From Parafilimonas terrae (GTDB taxonomy: Bacteria; Bacteroidota; Bacteroidia; Chitinophagales; Chitinophagaceae), in NCBI RefSeq assembly GCF_900115755.1, contig NZ_FOXQ01000001.1, positions 434,001 through 498,000 of the forward strand: a stretch of DNA of 64,000 nt. The letters run 5' to 3'. Each line of letters starts with the position of its first letter. Position 1 is the stretch's first letter. The position numbers and the translations under genes are program-made. A model generated the notes under the pieces. That model saw only the letters and a list, made by a program, of their open reading frames with translations, did not search any database and was not told the origin of the DNA. Of the stretch, positions 14,435-24,215 are shown piece by piece.

Positions 14435-17400
14435 TTAAAATAAACTCAGCCTTACACCAATTTGGCTTGTCCACCTTGAACTGTTATAAACACCATCGCT
14501 CAAATCGTACACTTTACCATCTCTGCCGGTGGGCGGTGTAAAGGTAAATGTAGGTGTGAGGTCAGTAGATGAAACATAACCTTTCATATTCAGAATAGAA
14601 GCCTGGTCGTTTGACATAAAGTATTGTTTGCCCCAGTTTCTATTTATCAGGTTAGTGAGATTAAATATATCGTAAGTAAGCTGTAATTGGTATGTTTTAC
14701 CTCCAATCTTTAAGTTGAAATCCTGCTGCAGCTTCAAATCAACAATATTTACAAAAGGTAATCTTGCACCATTTCTTTCAGCATATTCACCACGATGTTT
14801 GCTGAGATACTTATCGTTTTGGATATAATCATTAAACATCTGCCATTGCTGTTCAGGTGTATAATCCCCATTTTGAACAAATGTAATCTCAGAAGCGCTT
14901 TTAGGAATATAAATAAGATCGTTTGATTCACTGTTATCATAATCACGCACCATACCGTTTGCCATTACAAAACTGTAAGGCGCTCCACTTTGCCCGTTAT
15001 AAACCAATGACACAGTAGTAGCCAGGGCTTTATTGGCATAAGTAAATTTCTTTGATACATAAGCAAAAACGCGATGGCCCAAATCAAAATCGCTGCGGGA
15101 AAGTCCCATATAGTTTCTTCCATTAACAGTTTCCATATAACGCCATTGCGAACTGTTTTGCGAGCTTGTTCCTTCGTTCAATATCATGGAACGGCCATAA
15201 ACATAGTTTACGTTTGCAGAAAAACCGTTTGCCCAGTTTTTATTAAGCGTGGCAGAAATGTTATAAGAATAACCTTTTTTACCATCGTTATTTGAAAGCA
15301 GGTAAATACCTGTATAAGGTGTGCTGCCATCTTCACGCACGCCGATTGATTGAGGGAAACTTCCGCTAAGCGCATATACATTCCTTTGATCTGCACCCTC
15401 AGATTTTTCTGTTGGAGGAAGTATATCCACGCGGGTATATTTTATTTCATTGATATTGGCTGTATATATTCCTTCAATAGTAGCTCTCCAGCCTTTGCCA
15501 AAAGTTTTATCTACTGCCAGTGAAGTTCTAAACACCTTATTCATTTTAAAATCTTTTGAAATAAGGTTTATTTCTCCGGAAGGCACTGATACAGTTGCGC
15601 CAAAATCTGCAGCAGTATATTGATCAAACGGATCAGGCCTGAATTCTACATTACTGCCACGGATACCTGCTATGCTTATGCCATTGTTGTTGTACACGCC
15701 GCCAGGCCATACAAGCGGCACACGGCCACTGAATGTACCGAGACCGCCTCGAATGGTGAGCCCTGATTCAGGAATTTTGTAAGTAAATCCTACGCGGGGA
15801 TTGATAGCCAGTTTGGGGCTTGAAATTTGCCCGGATTTTGCGCCTTCCAAGTCATAATATTGTGATATTTTAGATAAGGCGGTATCATTAAAAAATTTAT
15901 CTTCTTTAGGAGTGGTAAGAAAGCTCGTATTATCGAGACGAACTCCAAAAGTTAAAGTAAACCTGTTGTTTACTTTAAACTCATCTGAAGCAAACAATCC
16001 TAACCGCAGCGTATTGAATTCAGCAGCTGCATTTACAGCAGCGTCACCAGTTACACCTGGATCAACCAGGGAATATGACCTGTTATAGGTTGCTGCATTG
16101 CCTGCATAAAAATCATCAAGGCTGTTAAAGATGTACGACCCGTAATTCTGCCTGATGAAGATATTATAGGAATAGCTTAATTCATCATCAGTTCCGAACG
16201 ATAAGGTGTGATTGCCTTTAAATATTTTATATACATCAAACAAGGCATAATTATTTTGCTTTAACAGGTTGGCCGTAGAAAACTCTTCTGTTCCTAAATA
16301 AACATTATTTGATCCATCTTTTATTTGCACACGGGGAAATGCGCCACCCAATGGCCCCCGGTCGTCTTTTACGTTTGTGAAAGTGAGCAACAGCCTGTTG
16401 CTGTTACTGTTGCTAAACCGTGAGTTCAGTTCAATTGAACCGGAATTGGTTTTATTAGGCATTACATAGCCGGCATTATAAAAATTTATTGTACTGCTGC
16501 TGCTGCGGCTAACATTATTCCTGAAGCCATCCGTATGGCGAAAACTTACACTTAGCTTATTGGCATCATTAATATTCCAGTCAACTTTTGCAACCACCCT
16601 GTTTGCCTGAACTTTTTCGGGGTTATCCAAATAGCTGCCGGGATTATAATTATAAGTTTTTTGCAAATAATTTGACAGTTCCTGAATCTGTGCACTTGTT
16701 ATAGCCCCGCTGTAAGGATCTATTTGAGGTTGTGGCCTTTCGTCACGTTGCCATTCAACATTGGCAAAGTAGAATAATTTGTTTTTGATGATGGCTCCGC
16801 CCACACGGGCGCCATAGGTTTTATTGCTGAAATCTGGAAGCTTCGTTGCATCTGCTTTATCGGCGCCGGGTGTTTTGCCTGACAGGTTTTGGTTTCTGAA
16901 GAAATAATAAACAGAGGCTTCTTCATTATTCGTTCCGCTTTTGGTAATAGCATTAATACCACCACCGGTAAAATTTCCGAGAGAGGCATCATAAGGAGAA
17001 ACTACTACCTGGAACTGGTCAATCGCGTCAATTGAAATGGGTGCAATGCCTGCCTGGCCGCCATTCGTACCGCTGGCGGCAAGCCCGAATGCATCATTAT
17101 TTACAGCGCCATCTATATAAAATGAATTGTACCGGTTGTTCTGGCCGGCAATTGAAATGCCACCATCTGCAGTTACTTTAGCCTGCGGCACATAACGCAG
17201 ATAATCGCTCATATTGCGGCCAACTGTTGGGAGATTAGCCATTTTATCACGTCCGATATTTGTTTCGTCGCCGCCTGCTGCGCCTGTTTTTTGATTGCTG
17301 TAAGCCGATACAACTACGTCGTTTAAAGTTGTATTCTGTTGCGACAGTTTAAAATCGAGGTTTAAATATTCACCCAACGACAAATAAATATCTTTTTTGT

Positions 17401-17662
17401 CAGACGATGTGTACCCAACATAATCAACTTTTATAGTATAGGGTCCGCCTGAACGCAGGTTAAAGAGTCCGTAATCACCTTTGTCCGATACCATCGTTTT
17501 ATATATGGTTCCGGTGGGTACGTGGGTAGCCGTAACCGTGGCACCCTGAAGTTTTGCATTGTCGGTTGAGGTAACAGTACCTGTAATATTACTCGTTGTT
17601 ACCTGGGCTTTTACGAAAAAAGGGAAAAGAAGTACCAAAAGAATTTGGAAAAATTTTCTCAT
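14435..17662 (-). CDS. Oar-like TonB-dependent outer-membrane receptor
   Basis: About 1075 residues from the ATG at 17662 (MRKFFQILLVLLFPFFVKAQ signal peptide). Residues about 25-105 are a carboxypeptidase-regulatory-like beta-sandwich (ITGTVTSTDNAKLQGATV). A plug follows (VVSAYSNQKTG, GRNMSDYLRYVPQAK, then AGQNNRYNSFYIDGAVNN) and a long beta-barrel ending in an aromatic residue (IGVRLSLF). This is the architecture of Oar-like receptors, here with no SusD partner. An upstream in-frame start (17683) is unlikely because it falls inside a TAnnTTTG promoter box; using 17662 gives a leader of about 12 bases and a proper signal peptide. The ligand is unknown. Confidence 0.92.
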   Translation of the reverse strand: MRKFFQILLVLLFPFFVKAQVTTSNITGTVTSTDNAKLQGATVTATHVPTGTIYKTMVSDKGDYGLFNLRSGGPYTIKVDYVGYTSSDKKDIYLSLGEYLNLDFKLSQQNTTLNDVVVSAYSNQKTGAAGGDETNIGRDKMANLPTVGRNMSDYLRYVPQAKVTADGGISIAGQNNRYNSFYIDGAVNNDAFGLAASGTNGGQAGIAPISIDAIDQFQVVVSPYDASLGNFTGGGINAITKSGTNNEEASVYYFFRNQNLSGKTPGADKADATKLPDFSNKTYGARVGGAIIKNKLFYFANVEWQRDERPQPQIDPYSGAITSAQIQELSNYLQKTYNYNPGSYLDNPEKVQANRVVAKVDWNINDANKLSVSFRHTDGFRNNVSRSSSSTINFYNAGYVMPNKTNSGSIELNSRFSNSNSNRLLLTFTNVKDDRGPLGGAFPRVQIKDGSNNVYLGTEEFSTANLLKQNNYALFDVYKIFKGNHTLSFGTDDELSYSYNIFIRQNYGSYIFNSLDDFYAGNAATYNRSYSLVDPGVTGDAAVNAAAEFNTLRLGLFASDEFKVNNRFTLTFGVRLDNTSFLTTPKEDKFFNDTALSKISQYYDLEGAKSGQISSPKLAINPRVGFTYKIPESGLTIRGGLGTFSGRVPLVWPGGVYNNNGISIAGIRGSNVEFRPDPFDQYTAADFGATVSVPSGEINLISKDFKMNKVFRTSLAVDKTFGKGWRATIEGIYTANINEIKYTRVDILPPTEKSEGADQRNVYALSGSFPQSIGVREDGSTPYTGIYLLSNNDGKKGYSYNISATLNKNWANGFSANVNYVYGRSMILNEGTSSQNSSQWRYMETVNGRNYMGLSRSDFDLGHRVFAYVSKKFTYANKALATTVSLVYNGQSGAPYSFVMANGMVRDYDNSESNDLIYIPKSASEITFVQNGDYTPEQQWQMFNDYIQNDKYLSKHRGEYAERNGARLPFVNIVDLKLQQDFNLKIGGKTYQLQLTYDIFNLTNLINRNWGKQYFMSNDQASILNMKGYVSSTDLTPTFTFTPPTGRDGKVYDLSDGVYNSSRWTSQIGVRLSLF

Positions 17663-17680
17663 TGCGTTTGAATTTTGCCG

Positions 17681-17688
17681 CAAAAGTA
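17681..17688 (-). promoter_or_regulatory. -7 promoter box of the Oar-like receptor gene
   Basis: On the minus strand TACTTTTG matches TAnnTTTG exactly, 19 bases before the chosen ATG. No clean TTTG is found 19-21 bases further upstream. An A/T-rich inverted repeat (TAAGCT 17747-17752 with AGCTTA 17775-17780, plus inner AATTTAA/TTAAAATT) lies in the shared region with the divergent phosphatase gene and may be an operator. Confidence 0.55.
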
Positions 17689-17883
17689 ATTGTTGTAAAG
17701 CTGAAAAAGTTGCGTATTTTTTACATAATAATTTGATAACACAATCTAAGCTTATAATTTAATTTAAAATTAATAGCTTACGCATGTAGCATTTACCAAA
17801 TGTTTACAAAAAGAACATAATTTCTTCATATTGGAATTACACTTGGGTAACATTTGGTTTCAACCTTTGGAAAACCCGATTTC

Positions 17884-18762
17884 ATGCAAAAACGAAACCT
17901 CGAAATTGCCGTTTTAAGCGATCTTCATTTAGGCACTTACGGTTGCCGGGCACAGGAAGCCGTCAACTATCTCCGGAGTATTCAGCCAAAAATACTGATA
18001 CTGAATGGTGATATAATAGACTGCTGGCAGTTTTCCAAACACTACTTCCCACCCACCCACATGCAGGTTATAAAGGAAATTTTTTCCATGTTGTCGAAGG
18101 GAACGCAGGTTGTGTATATAACCGGCAACCACGATGAGGTGCTGCGGCGGTGGAGCCCTTTAAACATGGGCAATTTTTCGCTTACCGATAAATTATTGCT
18201 TGAAATAAACGGCAAAAAAACATGGATATTTCATGGCGATGTTTTTGACGCTACTACAAAAGGGAGCGCAAAACTGCTGGCAAAGCTTGGCGGTAAAGGC
18301 TACGACCTCCTGATAATACTTAATAACTTTATAAACTGGTGGCTGGTTTTGGCCGGGCACGAAAAAATGAGCTTCAGCAAAAGGGTGAAGAACAGCGTAA
18401 AGAAAGCTGTAAAATGGATATCTAATTTTGAACAAACGGCCGCCGAACTGGCCATTGAAAAAAATTATGACTACGTTATTTGCGGCCATATTCATCAGCC
18501 CCAAAACAAAATAATTCAAAACAAAACAGGAAAAGTTACGTACCTGAACAGTGGCGATTGGATTGAAAACTTAACCGCACTTGAATTTAATAAAAACGAG
18601 TGGAAAATATATCAGTATAATGCCGGTGAATATGCCGCTCAGCATTTTCAGCCCGATGTACAAAAAATACCGGAGCTCAATGTAATCAGTAATGAAGTAA
18701 CCATGTTTATTAATTCCCTTAATTTTCCGGCCAATAATAACCCCAGAAAAAAAACAGGATAA
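17884..18762 (+). CDS. LpxH-like metallophosphoesterase (UDP-2,3-diacylglucosamine diphosphatase family)
   Basis: About 292 residues from the ATG at 17884 (MQKRNLEIAVLSDLHLGTYG); an earlier in-frame start would add ten residues without homology value. The metal-binding blocks of calcineurin-like phosphoesterases are all present: DLHLG, NGDIIDCW, GNHDEVLRRW, FHGDVFD and GHIHQPQN. This arrangement is that of the UDP-2,3-diacylglucosamine hydrolase group (COG2908), which makes lipid X in lipid A synthesis; Bacteroidota have several paralogues, so this one could act on another substrate. It is followed by a glycosyltransferase on the same strand, consistent with an envelope role. Confidence 0.85.
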   Translation: MQKRNLEIAVLSDLHLGTYGCRAQEAVNYLRSIQPKILILNGDIIDCWQFSKHYFPPTHMQVIKEIFSMLSKGTQVVYITGNHDEVLRRWSPLNMGNFSLTDKLLLEINGKKTWIFHGDVFDATTKGSAKLLAKLGGKGYDLLIILNNFINWWLVLAGHEKMSFSKRVKNSVKKAVKWISNFEQTAAELAIEKNYDYVICGHIHQPQNKIIQNKTGKVTYLNSGDWIENLTALEFNKNEWKIYQYNAGEYAAQHFQPDVQKIPELNVISNEVTMFINSLNFPANNNPRKKTG

Positions 18763-18911
18763 TTATAAGAAGCTGCTTAAGTTATTTTTAAGATTGATCA
18801 TAAATAACGGCCAGGCGCTTCCGCAAATTGCTTAATTCATATTTACCACTTAAAGGCGTCAGACCGGTAAATGATGGTAATATTCGCTTTATTAACTCAA
18901 ACAGCTTCTTC

Positions 18912-19907
18912 GTGAAAATCTTTTACGCGGTTCAGGCCACAGGCAACGGGCACATTGCAAGAGCCATAGAATTATTGCCTTATTTACAGCAATACGGAAC
19001 GGTGGATATTTTTTTAAGCGGCAATAACAGCAGCCTGCAAACCAGCTTGCCCGTGCGTTATAAAAGCAAAGGTGTAAGCCTTTATTACACGCAGGGCGGT
19101 GGTCTTGATTATGTAAGAATGATGAAAGAATTCAGTGCAAGACGTGTGTGGAAAGAAGCAAAAGACCTGCCGGTTGAAAACTATGATTGTGTGCTGATAG
19201 ATTTTGAAAGCATAGCCGCTTTAAGCTGCAGGCTGAAAAAAATACCTTGCATAGGCTTTGGCCACCAGGCAAGCTTTCAATCGGCAAAAGTGCCGAAGCC
19301 TGCAACAAAAAATATGGCGGGCGAATGGATATTAAAATATTATGCGCCGTCAACTGTTTATACCGGATTGCATTTTAAACAATACGATAATTTTATTTTC
19401 AACCCGGTTATTAAAGATGTTATTTTAAAAGCTCAGCCGGATAATAAAAATCATATAACCGTATATCTTCCGCAATACAGTGATGATTTACTGATAAATT
19501 ATTTCGTAAACCTGAAAGATGTGCAGTTTCATCTTTTTTCCAAAACGGCGAAATTGCTGTCAACCAAAAAAAACATAACCATACAGCCAGTGGATAATGA
19601 TGCCTTCAATAAAAGCATAATAAATTGTTCCGGTGTAATTACCGGCGCTGGTTTTGAAACGCCTGCAGAAATTCTTTATCTCGGTAAAAAACTTTTGTGC
19701 ATTCCCATTAAAGGCCAGTACGAACAAAAATGCAATGCTGCTGCTTTAAAAGATTTTAATGTTCCTGTTATTGAGAATATTGATAAAAACTTTGTTGAAA
19801 TAATCATAAACTGGTTGCAGCAACAGCAGCCAAAACAATTGCAGCTTCAGCATTCAACGGAAAATATTGTAGCATTTGTAATGCAGCAGGCAGAAAGATT
19901 AAAGTAA
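18912..19907 (+). CDS. Glycosyltransferase family protein (GT-B fold)
   Basis: Chosen start is GTG 18912, giving VKIFYAVQATGNGHIARAIE, the normal N-terminus of this Glyco_trans_1_3/GT28-like family (331 residues). The longer in-frame reading from 18828 adds 28 residues with no family match. Markers are the glycine-rich loop GNGHIARA near residue 12, DFESIAALSC, GFGHQASF near 115 and the C-terminal donor site GVITGAGFETPAEILYLGK. Such enzymes transfer a nucleotide-activated sugar, but the donor and acceptor are not known. It lies 150 bases after the LpxH-like gene on the same strand. Confidence 0.82.
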   Translation: MKIFYAVQATGNGHIARAIELLPYLQQYGTVDIFLSGNNSSLQTSLPVRYKSKGVSLYYTQGGGLDYVRMMKEFSARRVWKEAKDLPVENYDCVLIDFESIAALSCRLKKIPCIGFGHQASFQSAKVPKPATKNMAGEWILKYYAPSTVYTGLHFKQYDNFIFNPVIKDVILKAQPDNKNHITVYLPQYSDDLLINYFVNLKDVQFHLFSKTAKLLSTKKNITIQPVDNDAFNKSIINCSGVITGAGFETPAEILYLGKKLLCIPIKGQYEQKCNAAALKDFNVPVIENIDKNFVEIIINWLQQQQPKQLQLQHSTENIVAFVMQQAERLK

Positions 19908-20036
19908 GGCCTTTACAAAACCCGGCCGACGGAATTGAAGCGCCCGGCTAAGTAAACCGTTCCTTATAAGCAATTAATAAGCTTCTCGCACAGAGACATC
20001 CCTCGCCATTTATGAAGAGGGAACGATGGTGAGAGT

Positions 20037-21872
20037 TTATTCCACTGTTACACTCTTTGCCAGGTTTCTCGGTTTATCCACATCATAACCCTTGGCAACG
20101 CCAACATAATAGGCCAGCAACTGCAATGGAATTACGCTCAACATTGGCGCAACAATTTCATCAGCTTCCGGCACAATAATCACATCATCCGAAAGCGTTG
20201 GAGAAACCGTATCGCCTTCCGTTATAACGGAAATAACTTTTCCTTTCCGCGCTTTTATTTCCTGCATATTGCTCACAATTTTTTGATGATAGGCATCTTT
20301 CGTTGCCACAAAAACAACAGGTAAAGTTTCATCCACCAGTGCTATGGGGCCGTGTTTCATTTCCGCAGCGGGATAACCTTCGGCATGTATATAAGAAATC
20401 TCTTTCAGCTTTAATGCGCCTTCCAGCGCAACCGGAAAATTGTAACCACGGCCGAGGTATAAAAAATCATGTGCATCCTTATATTTTTGAGCAAGTGTTT
20501 TAATGTTATCATTCTGTTCAAGCACCGTTGCCACTTTATCAGGAACAGCCATTAATTCTTTGCATAAAACATGGTAGCGTTCTTCATCAATCGTTTGCTT
20601 TTGATGTGCAATCTTTAAAGCAATCATCGTTAATACCGCCAGTTGTGCTGTAAATGCTTTGGTGCTGGCCACGCCAATTTCAGGGCCGGCATGCGTATAA
20701 GCGCCTGCATGTGAAACGCGGGCAATGGATGAGCCCACAACATTCAATACACCCAAAATAATGGCGCCCTGTTCTTTAGCTTTTTCAATTGCTACTAAAG
20801 TATCGGCTGTTTCGCCACTTTGCGATATAGCAATAATAACATCGCCTTTATTTATTACAGGATTGCGGTATCGAAACTCAGATGCATATTCCACTTCAAC
20901 AGGAATGCGGCAAAGTTCTTCAAAAATATATTCGGCCACCAAACCCGCATGCCAGCTTGTGCCGCAGGCAATCATTATAATGCGCGGCGCATGCATAATT
21001 TGTTCCGCATATTGTTGAATGCCGCTCATGGTTATCGTTCCTTTATCTGCATCAAGTCTTCCGCGTAAACAATCATAAATAGTTTGAGGCTGCTCAAAAA
21101 TTTCTTTCAGCATAAAATGGTCATACCCGCCTTTTTCAATAGCGGCCAGTTCCACATCAAGCTTTGTTATAAATGGTGTTTGTTTTTCGTTGCCGAGATT
21201 TTTTAATATCAGTTCATCTGCACGAACAATCGCAATTTCATAATCGTTTACATACACCACTTCTTTGGTGTATTCAACAATCGGCGACGCATCGCTTGCC
21301 AAAAAATGTTCATTCTTTCCAATACCTATTACCAGCGGGCTGCCTTTTCGTGCCGCGATTATTGTATGCGGATCATCTTTATCAATTAATAAAATACAAT
21401 AAGCGCCGGTAATTCTTTTTAAAGCATATCGCAACGCTTCTTCCAGTGTGCCTTCATTATTTTTTTTAATGTCTTCAATAAAATTCAGCAGCACTTCTGT
21501 ATCGGTATCACTTTTAAACGTGTAACCTTTTTTAAGCAACTCATTTTTTATCTGTGCATAATTTTCAATAATGCCGTTATGTATCATAGCAAAATTGCCG
21601 CTGTTGCTTACATGCGGATGTGCATTACGGTCGCTGGGTTCGCCATGTGTGGCCCAGCGTGTATGGCCAATGCCAATATGCCCGCTTACATCTTTACCAA
21701 TCAGTGTTTCTTCAAGGTCTGCAACGCGGCCTTTCTTTTTATACACTTTTAAACCGCCGTTAATTAATGCCACCCCGGCGCTGTCATAACCGCGGTATTC
21801 CAGTCGCTTCAAGCCTTTTAATACTACCGGGTATGCATCTTTAGAACCTATATAACCAACTATTCCGCACAT
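20037..21872 (-). CDS. glmS: Glutamine-fructose-6-phosphate aminotransferase GlmS
   Basis: A 611-residue protein from the ATG at 21872, which puts the catalytic Cys at position 2 (MCGIVGYIG) as required for an N-terminal-nucleophile amidotransferase. An upstream in-frame extension is rejected for that reason. Glutaminase motifs include HTRWATHGEPSDRNAHPH and GNFAMIHNGIIENY; two SIS sugar-isomerase domains follow (ACGTSWHAGLVAEY, SQSGETADTLVA, AEGYPAAEMKHGPIALVDE) and the protein ends DKPRNLAKSVTVE. It makes glucosamine-6-phosphate for peptidoglycan and lipopolysaccharide. It stands alone, with no visible ribozyme, and convergent to the glycosyltransferase gene. Confidence 0.98.
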   Translation of the reverse strand: MCGIVGYIGSKDAYPVVLKGLKRLEYRGYDSAGVALINGGLKVYKKKGRVADLEETLIGKDVSGHIGIGHTRWATHGEPSDRNAHPHVSNSGNFAMIHNGIIENYAQIKNELLKKGYTFKSDTDTEVLLNFIEDIKKNNEGTLEEALRYALKRITGAYCILLIDKDDPHTIIAARKGSPLVIGIGKNEHFLASDASPIVEYTKEVVYVNDYEIAIVRADELILKNLGNEKQTPFITKLDVELAAIEKGGYDHFMLKEIFEQPQTIYDCLRGRLDADKGTITMSGIQQYAEQIMHAPRIIMIACGTSWHAGLVAEYIFEELCRIPVEVEYASEFRYRNPVINKGDVIIAISQSGETADTLVAIEKAKEQGAIILGVLNVVGSSIARVSHAGAYTHAGPEIGVASTKAFTAQLAVLTMIALKIAHQKQTIDEERYHVLCKELMAVPDKVATVLEQNDNIKTLAQKYKDAHDFLYLGRGYNFPVALEGALKLKEISYIHAEGYPAAEMKHGPIALVDETLPVVFVATKDAYHQKIVSNMQEIKARKGKVISVITEGDTVSPTLSDDVIIVPEADEIVAPMLSVIPLQLLAYYVGVAKGYDVDKPRNLAKSVTVE

Positions 21873-22064
21873 AATAATTAAATGCTTTGCTTCGCAAATT
21901 ATTTGATGAATATTTATGTAACCAGCTAATGAACTTAGATTGAGCACGGTTGCAGCTTGTCCGACGTGGCGGATCGCAACACTTGTGCTGCATGTTTTTA
22001 TGGCAGCTTAGGCGTGCTGTTCATAGTTGCCTGCATATAATTAATTCAAACAAGTGCTTAGCAT

Positions 22065-22072
22065 TATATTTG
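22065..22072 (+). promoter_or_regulatory. -7 promoter box of the GNAT gene
   Basis: TATATTTG matches TAnnTTTG exactly, 22 bases before the ATG at 22095. A clear -33 TTTG is not seen at the right spacing. The 21873-22064 region between divergent glmS and this gene also has an imperfect stem (GTTGC near 21949 with GCAAC near 21976) of unknown meaning. Confidence 0.5.
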
Positions 22073-22094
22073 AAAAAATAATCAGCACGAAAAT

Positions 22095-22697
22095 ATGCAA
22101 TCATCACCGGAAAAGTTTCCCAACATAACGTTAGAAGATGACCGTGTTATATTAAGACCGCTTGAAGAAAGTGATTATAACAATTTGTTGCCGTTTTCGT
22201 TAAATGAAAAAGGGCTTTGGTTTTATTCGCTTGTGAGGCCGGAAGGGGAAGATGGCTTGAAGAATTATATCAGCATTGCAATGACTGAAAAAGCTGCCGG
22301 AAAAGAATTTCCTTTTATCGTGTTTGATAAACAAACAAACGAATATGCAGGCAGCACAAGATTTTATGATATTAATTTTCCCTATAAAACATTGCAGCTT
22401 GGTTATACCTGGTATGGAAAAAAATTTCACGGAACGGGTTTGAATAAGCACTGTAAATCCTTGTTGCTGCAATTTGCTTTTGAGCAATTGAGCATGGAAA
22501 GGGTTGAGTTTCGCGCCGATGCAAGAAATGAACGAAGCATTGCGGCCATGAAATCTCTTGGCTGCAAGGTAGATGGCATTTTGCGCCGCAATATGCCCAC
22601 AATGGAAGGCGATGTAAGGCGTGATTCAATTGTATTAAGTATTTTAAAAGATGAATGGTTTGATGGCGTAAAGGAAAATTTGAAAAAAAGACTATAA
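22095..22697 (+). CDS. GNAT family N-acetyltransferase (RimJ/RimL type)
   Basis: A 200-residue protein with the RimJ/RimL pattern: ITLEDDRVILRPLEESD near the start, then ISIAMTEKAAGKEFPFIVFD, GYTWYGKKFHGTGLNKHCKS as the acetyl-CoA loop region near residue 118, and VEFRADARNERSIAAMKSLGC near 140. These enzymes acetylate amino groups of proteins or small molecules with acetyl-CoA; the substrate is unknown. It starts a plus-strand run with the broken VOC gene (18 bases) and the epimerase, so the three may be co-transcribed. Confidence 0.9.
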   Translation: MQSSPEKFPNITLEDDRVILRPLEESDYNNLLPFSLNEKGLWFYSLVRPEGEDGLKNYISIAMTEKAAGKEFPFIVFDKQTNEYAGSTRFYDINFPYKTLQLGYTWYGKKFHGTGLNKHCKSLLLQFAFEQLSMERVEFRADARNERSIAAMKSLGCKVDGILRRNMPTMEGDVRRDSIVLSILKDEWFDGVKENLKKRL

Positions 22698-22715
22698 TTT
22701 TTTAAATAATAACTT

Positions 22716-23102
22716 ATGGAAAATGTAACCGGCATTGGCGGCGTATTTATAAAAGCAAAAGATCCTGAAAGCCTTGCCAAATGGTATAAAGGAAACCTGG
22801 GCATTGATTTTATGGAAGGCAATTATGCAGCCTTTCCATGGATAAATGAAAAACCGGATAACCCGGGCACCACGGTTTTCTCTTTCTTTGAAGAAAGCAG
22901 TGAATATTTTAGCCCATCGCAAAGCCAATTCATGATTAATTTTCGTGTAAAAGATTTGCAGGCCTTGTTACAATCATTAAAAGAGAAAGGCATTTAGGTT
23001 GCAGATAAAACGGAAGATTATGATTATGGAATCTTCGGCTGGACAATGGATCCCGAAGGCAATAAAATTGAATTATGGCAACCAAAAGATGAAGCATCAT
23101 AA
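22716..23102 (+). pseudogene. VOC/glyoxalase family gene broken by one in-frame TAG
   Basis: The frame from ATG 22716 reads GIGGVFIKAKDPESLAKWY and continues to a TAG at 22995-22997 after 93 codons. In the same frame translation resumes as VADKTEDYDYGIFGWTMDP and EGNKIELWQPKDEAS, ending TAA at 23100. Together this is a complete 128-codon VOC protein, including the terminal metal-ligand region KIELW. The family often has a glutamine at this place, so a single CAG-to-TAG change would explain the stop. There is no frameshift or other decay, so the change looks recent. The first half alone lacks half of the fold and is unlikely to work. A sequencing error or stop read-through is the alternative. 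Confidence 0.85.
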
Positions 23103-23111
23103 CTACAATTC

Positions 23112-24215
23112 ATGAAGATAACCAAAACAGAAATTTATAAATACAGCATTCCGATGGTGCCATTCACTATTGCAACCGGCACCATGCATTTTGCGCAAAA
23201 CATTTTTATACGTATTTACACCGATGAAAATATTGTTGGAGTGGGAGAATGTTCTGCCTTTCCAATGATCGTTGGTGAAACACAAGCCACATGCTTTGAA
23301 ATGGCGAAAGATTTTGCGCAGTTATGGAAAGATAAAGAGGCGCTTGATATTACTGCAAGAATGAATGAACTGCATGCATTTACTGCGGGTAATTATACCA
23401 TTAAAAGCGCTTTTGATATGGCTTTATATGATATAGCCGCAAAGCATGCTAATCTTCCTTTATATAAATTTCTTGGCGGCGAAAAAAAGAAAGAACTAAA
23501 AACAGATGTTACCGTGGGCATTAATGCGCCGCAGCAAATGGCATTGCAGGCCGAAGCATTTGTGGAACAGGGCGTAGAAATTTTAAAAGTAAAACTTGGC
23601 AAAAATGCAGCGAATGATATGGAAGCCATCGGCTTGATAATAAAAACCGTTGGCCCGGATATAAAGATCCGCATTGATGCCAACCAGGGCTGGACTTATG
23701 AAGATGCTTTAAAAGTATTAACCGCATTTAAAGATTATAATATTGAGTTTTGCGAGCAACCTATGCGCCGTTATGATGACGGTAAATTGCCTGAGCTTGT
23801 ACAGCTTTCACCTGTAAAAATTATGGCAGATGAAAGCGTATTCGATCATCATGATGCAGAGCGGATCATTGCCGCCAATGCCTGCGATTATGTGAATATA
23901 AAATTTGCCAAAAGCGGCGGCATACTGGAAGCTATAAAGATTAATGAAGTTTGTGAAGCCAGCAATATCCCCTGCATGATGGGCGGCATGCTCGAAAGCC
24001 GCGTTGCATTAACGGCTTTTGCACATTTCGCAACAGCTTATGATAACGTACAATTTTATGATATGGATACCTGCCTGCTCGGTCATAAAACAGATCCCGT
24101 TATTGGCGGTGTTACCTATAATAATTTTTGTGTGGAACTGCCTGATGATATTGGTATTGGCGCAGATGTGGATGAGGCGTTTTTGAAAGGGTTAGAAAGA
24201 ATAATGATTGATTAA
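23112..24215 (+). CDS. Dipeptide epimerase, enolase superfamily
   Basis: A 367-residue member of the muconate-lactonising subgroup of the enolase superfamily. The barrel has KVKLG (catalytic K-x-K, near 158), DANQGW (first metal Asp, near 188), FCEQP (metal Glu), MADES (third metal acid) and KFAKSGG (second catalytic Lys, near 265). FYDMDTCLL near 320 has the D-x-D that in L-Ala-D/L-Glu epimerases binds the dipeptide amino group. The likely job is to epimerise L-Ala-D-Glu or another dipeptide, often from recycled murein. Its stop overlaps the convergent PIN gene by four bases. Exact dipeptide specificity cannot be called. Confidence 0.88.
   Translation: MKITKTEIYKYSIPMVPFTIATGTMHFAQNIFIRIYTDENIVGVGECSAFPMIVGETQATCFEMAKDFAQLWKDKEALDITARMNELHAFTAGNYTIKSAFDMALYDIAAKHANLPLYKFLGGEKKKELKTDVTVGINAPQQMALQAEAFVEQGVEILKVKLGKNAANDMEAIGLIIKTVGPDIKIRIDANQGWTYEDALKVLTAFKDYNIEFCEQPMRRYDDGKLPELVQLSPVKIMADESVFDHHDAERIIAANACDYVNIKFAKSGGILEAIKINEVCEASNIPCMMGGMLESRVALTAFAHFATAYDNVQFYDMDTCLLGHKTDPVIGGVTYNNFCVELPDDIGIGADVDEAFLKGLERIMID

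Noticed and set aside
21873-22064. Possible glmS ribozyme
   Set aside because: The upstream region of glmS is short, lacks the conserved ribozyme core as far as I can see, and this element is not expected in Bacteroidota.
22995-22997. TAG as a recoded amino acid codon
   Set aside because: Other genes in the window use TAG as a normal stop (for example the RsmI-like gene), and no recoding structure is apparent; a nonsense change is simpler.
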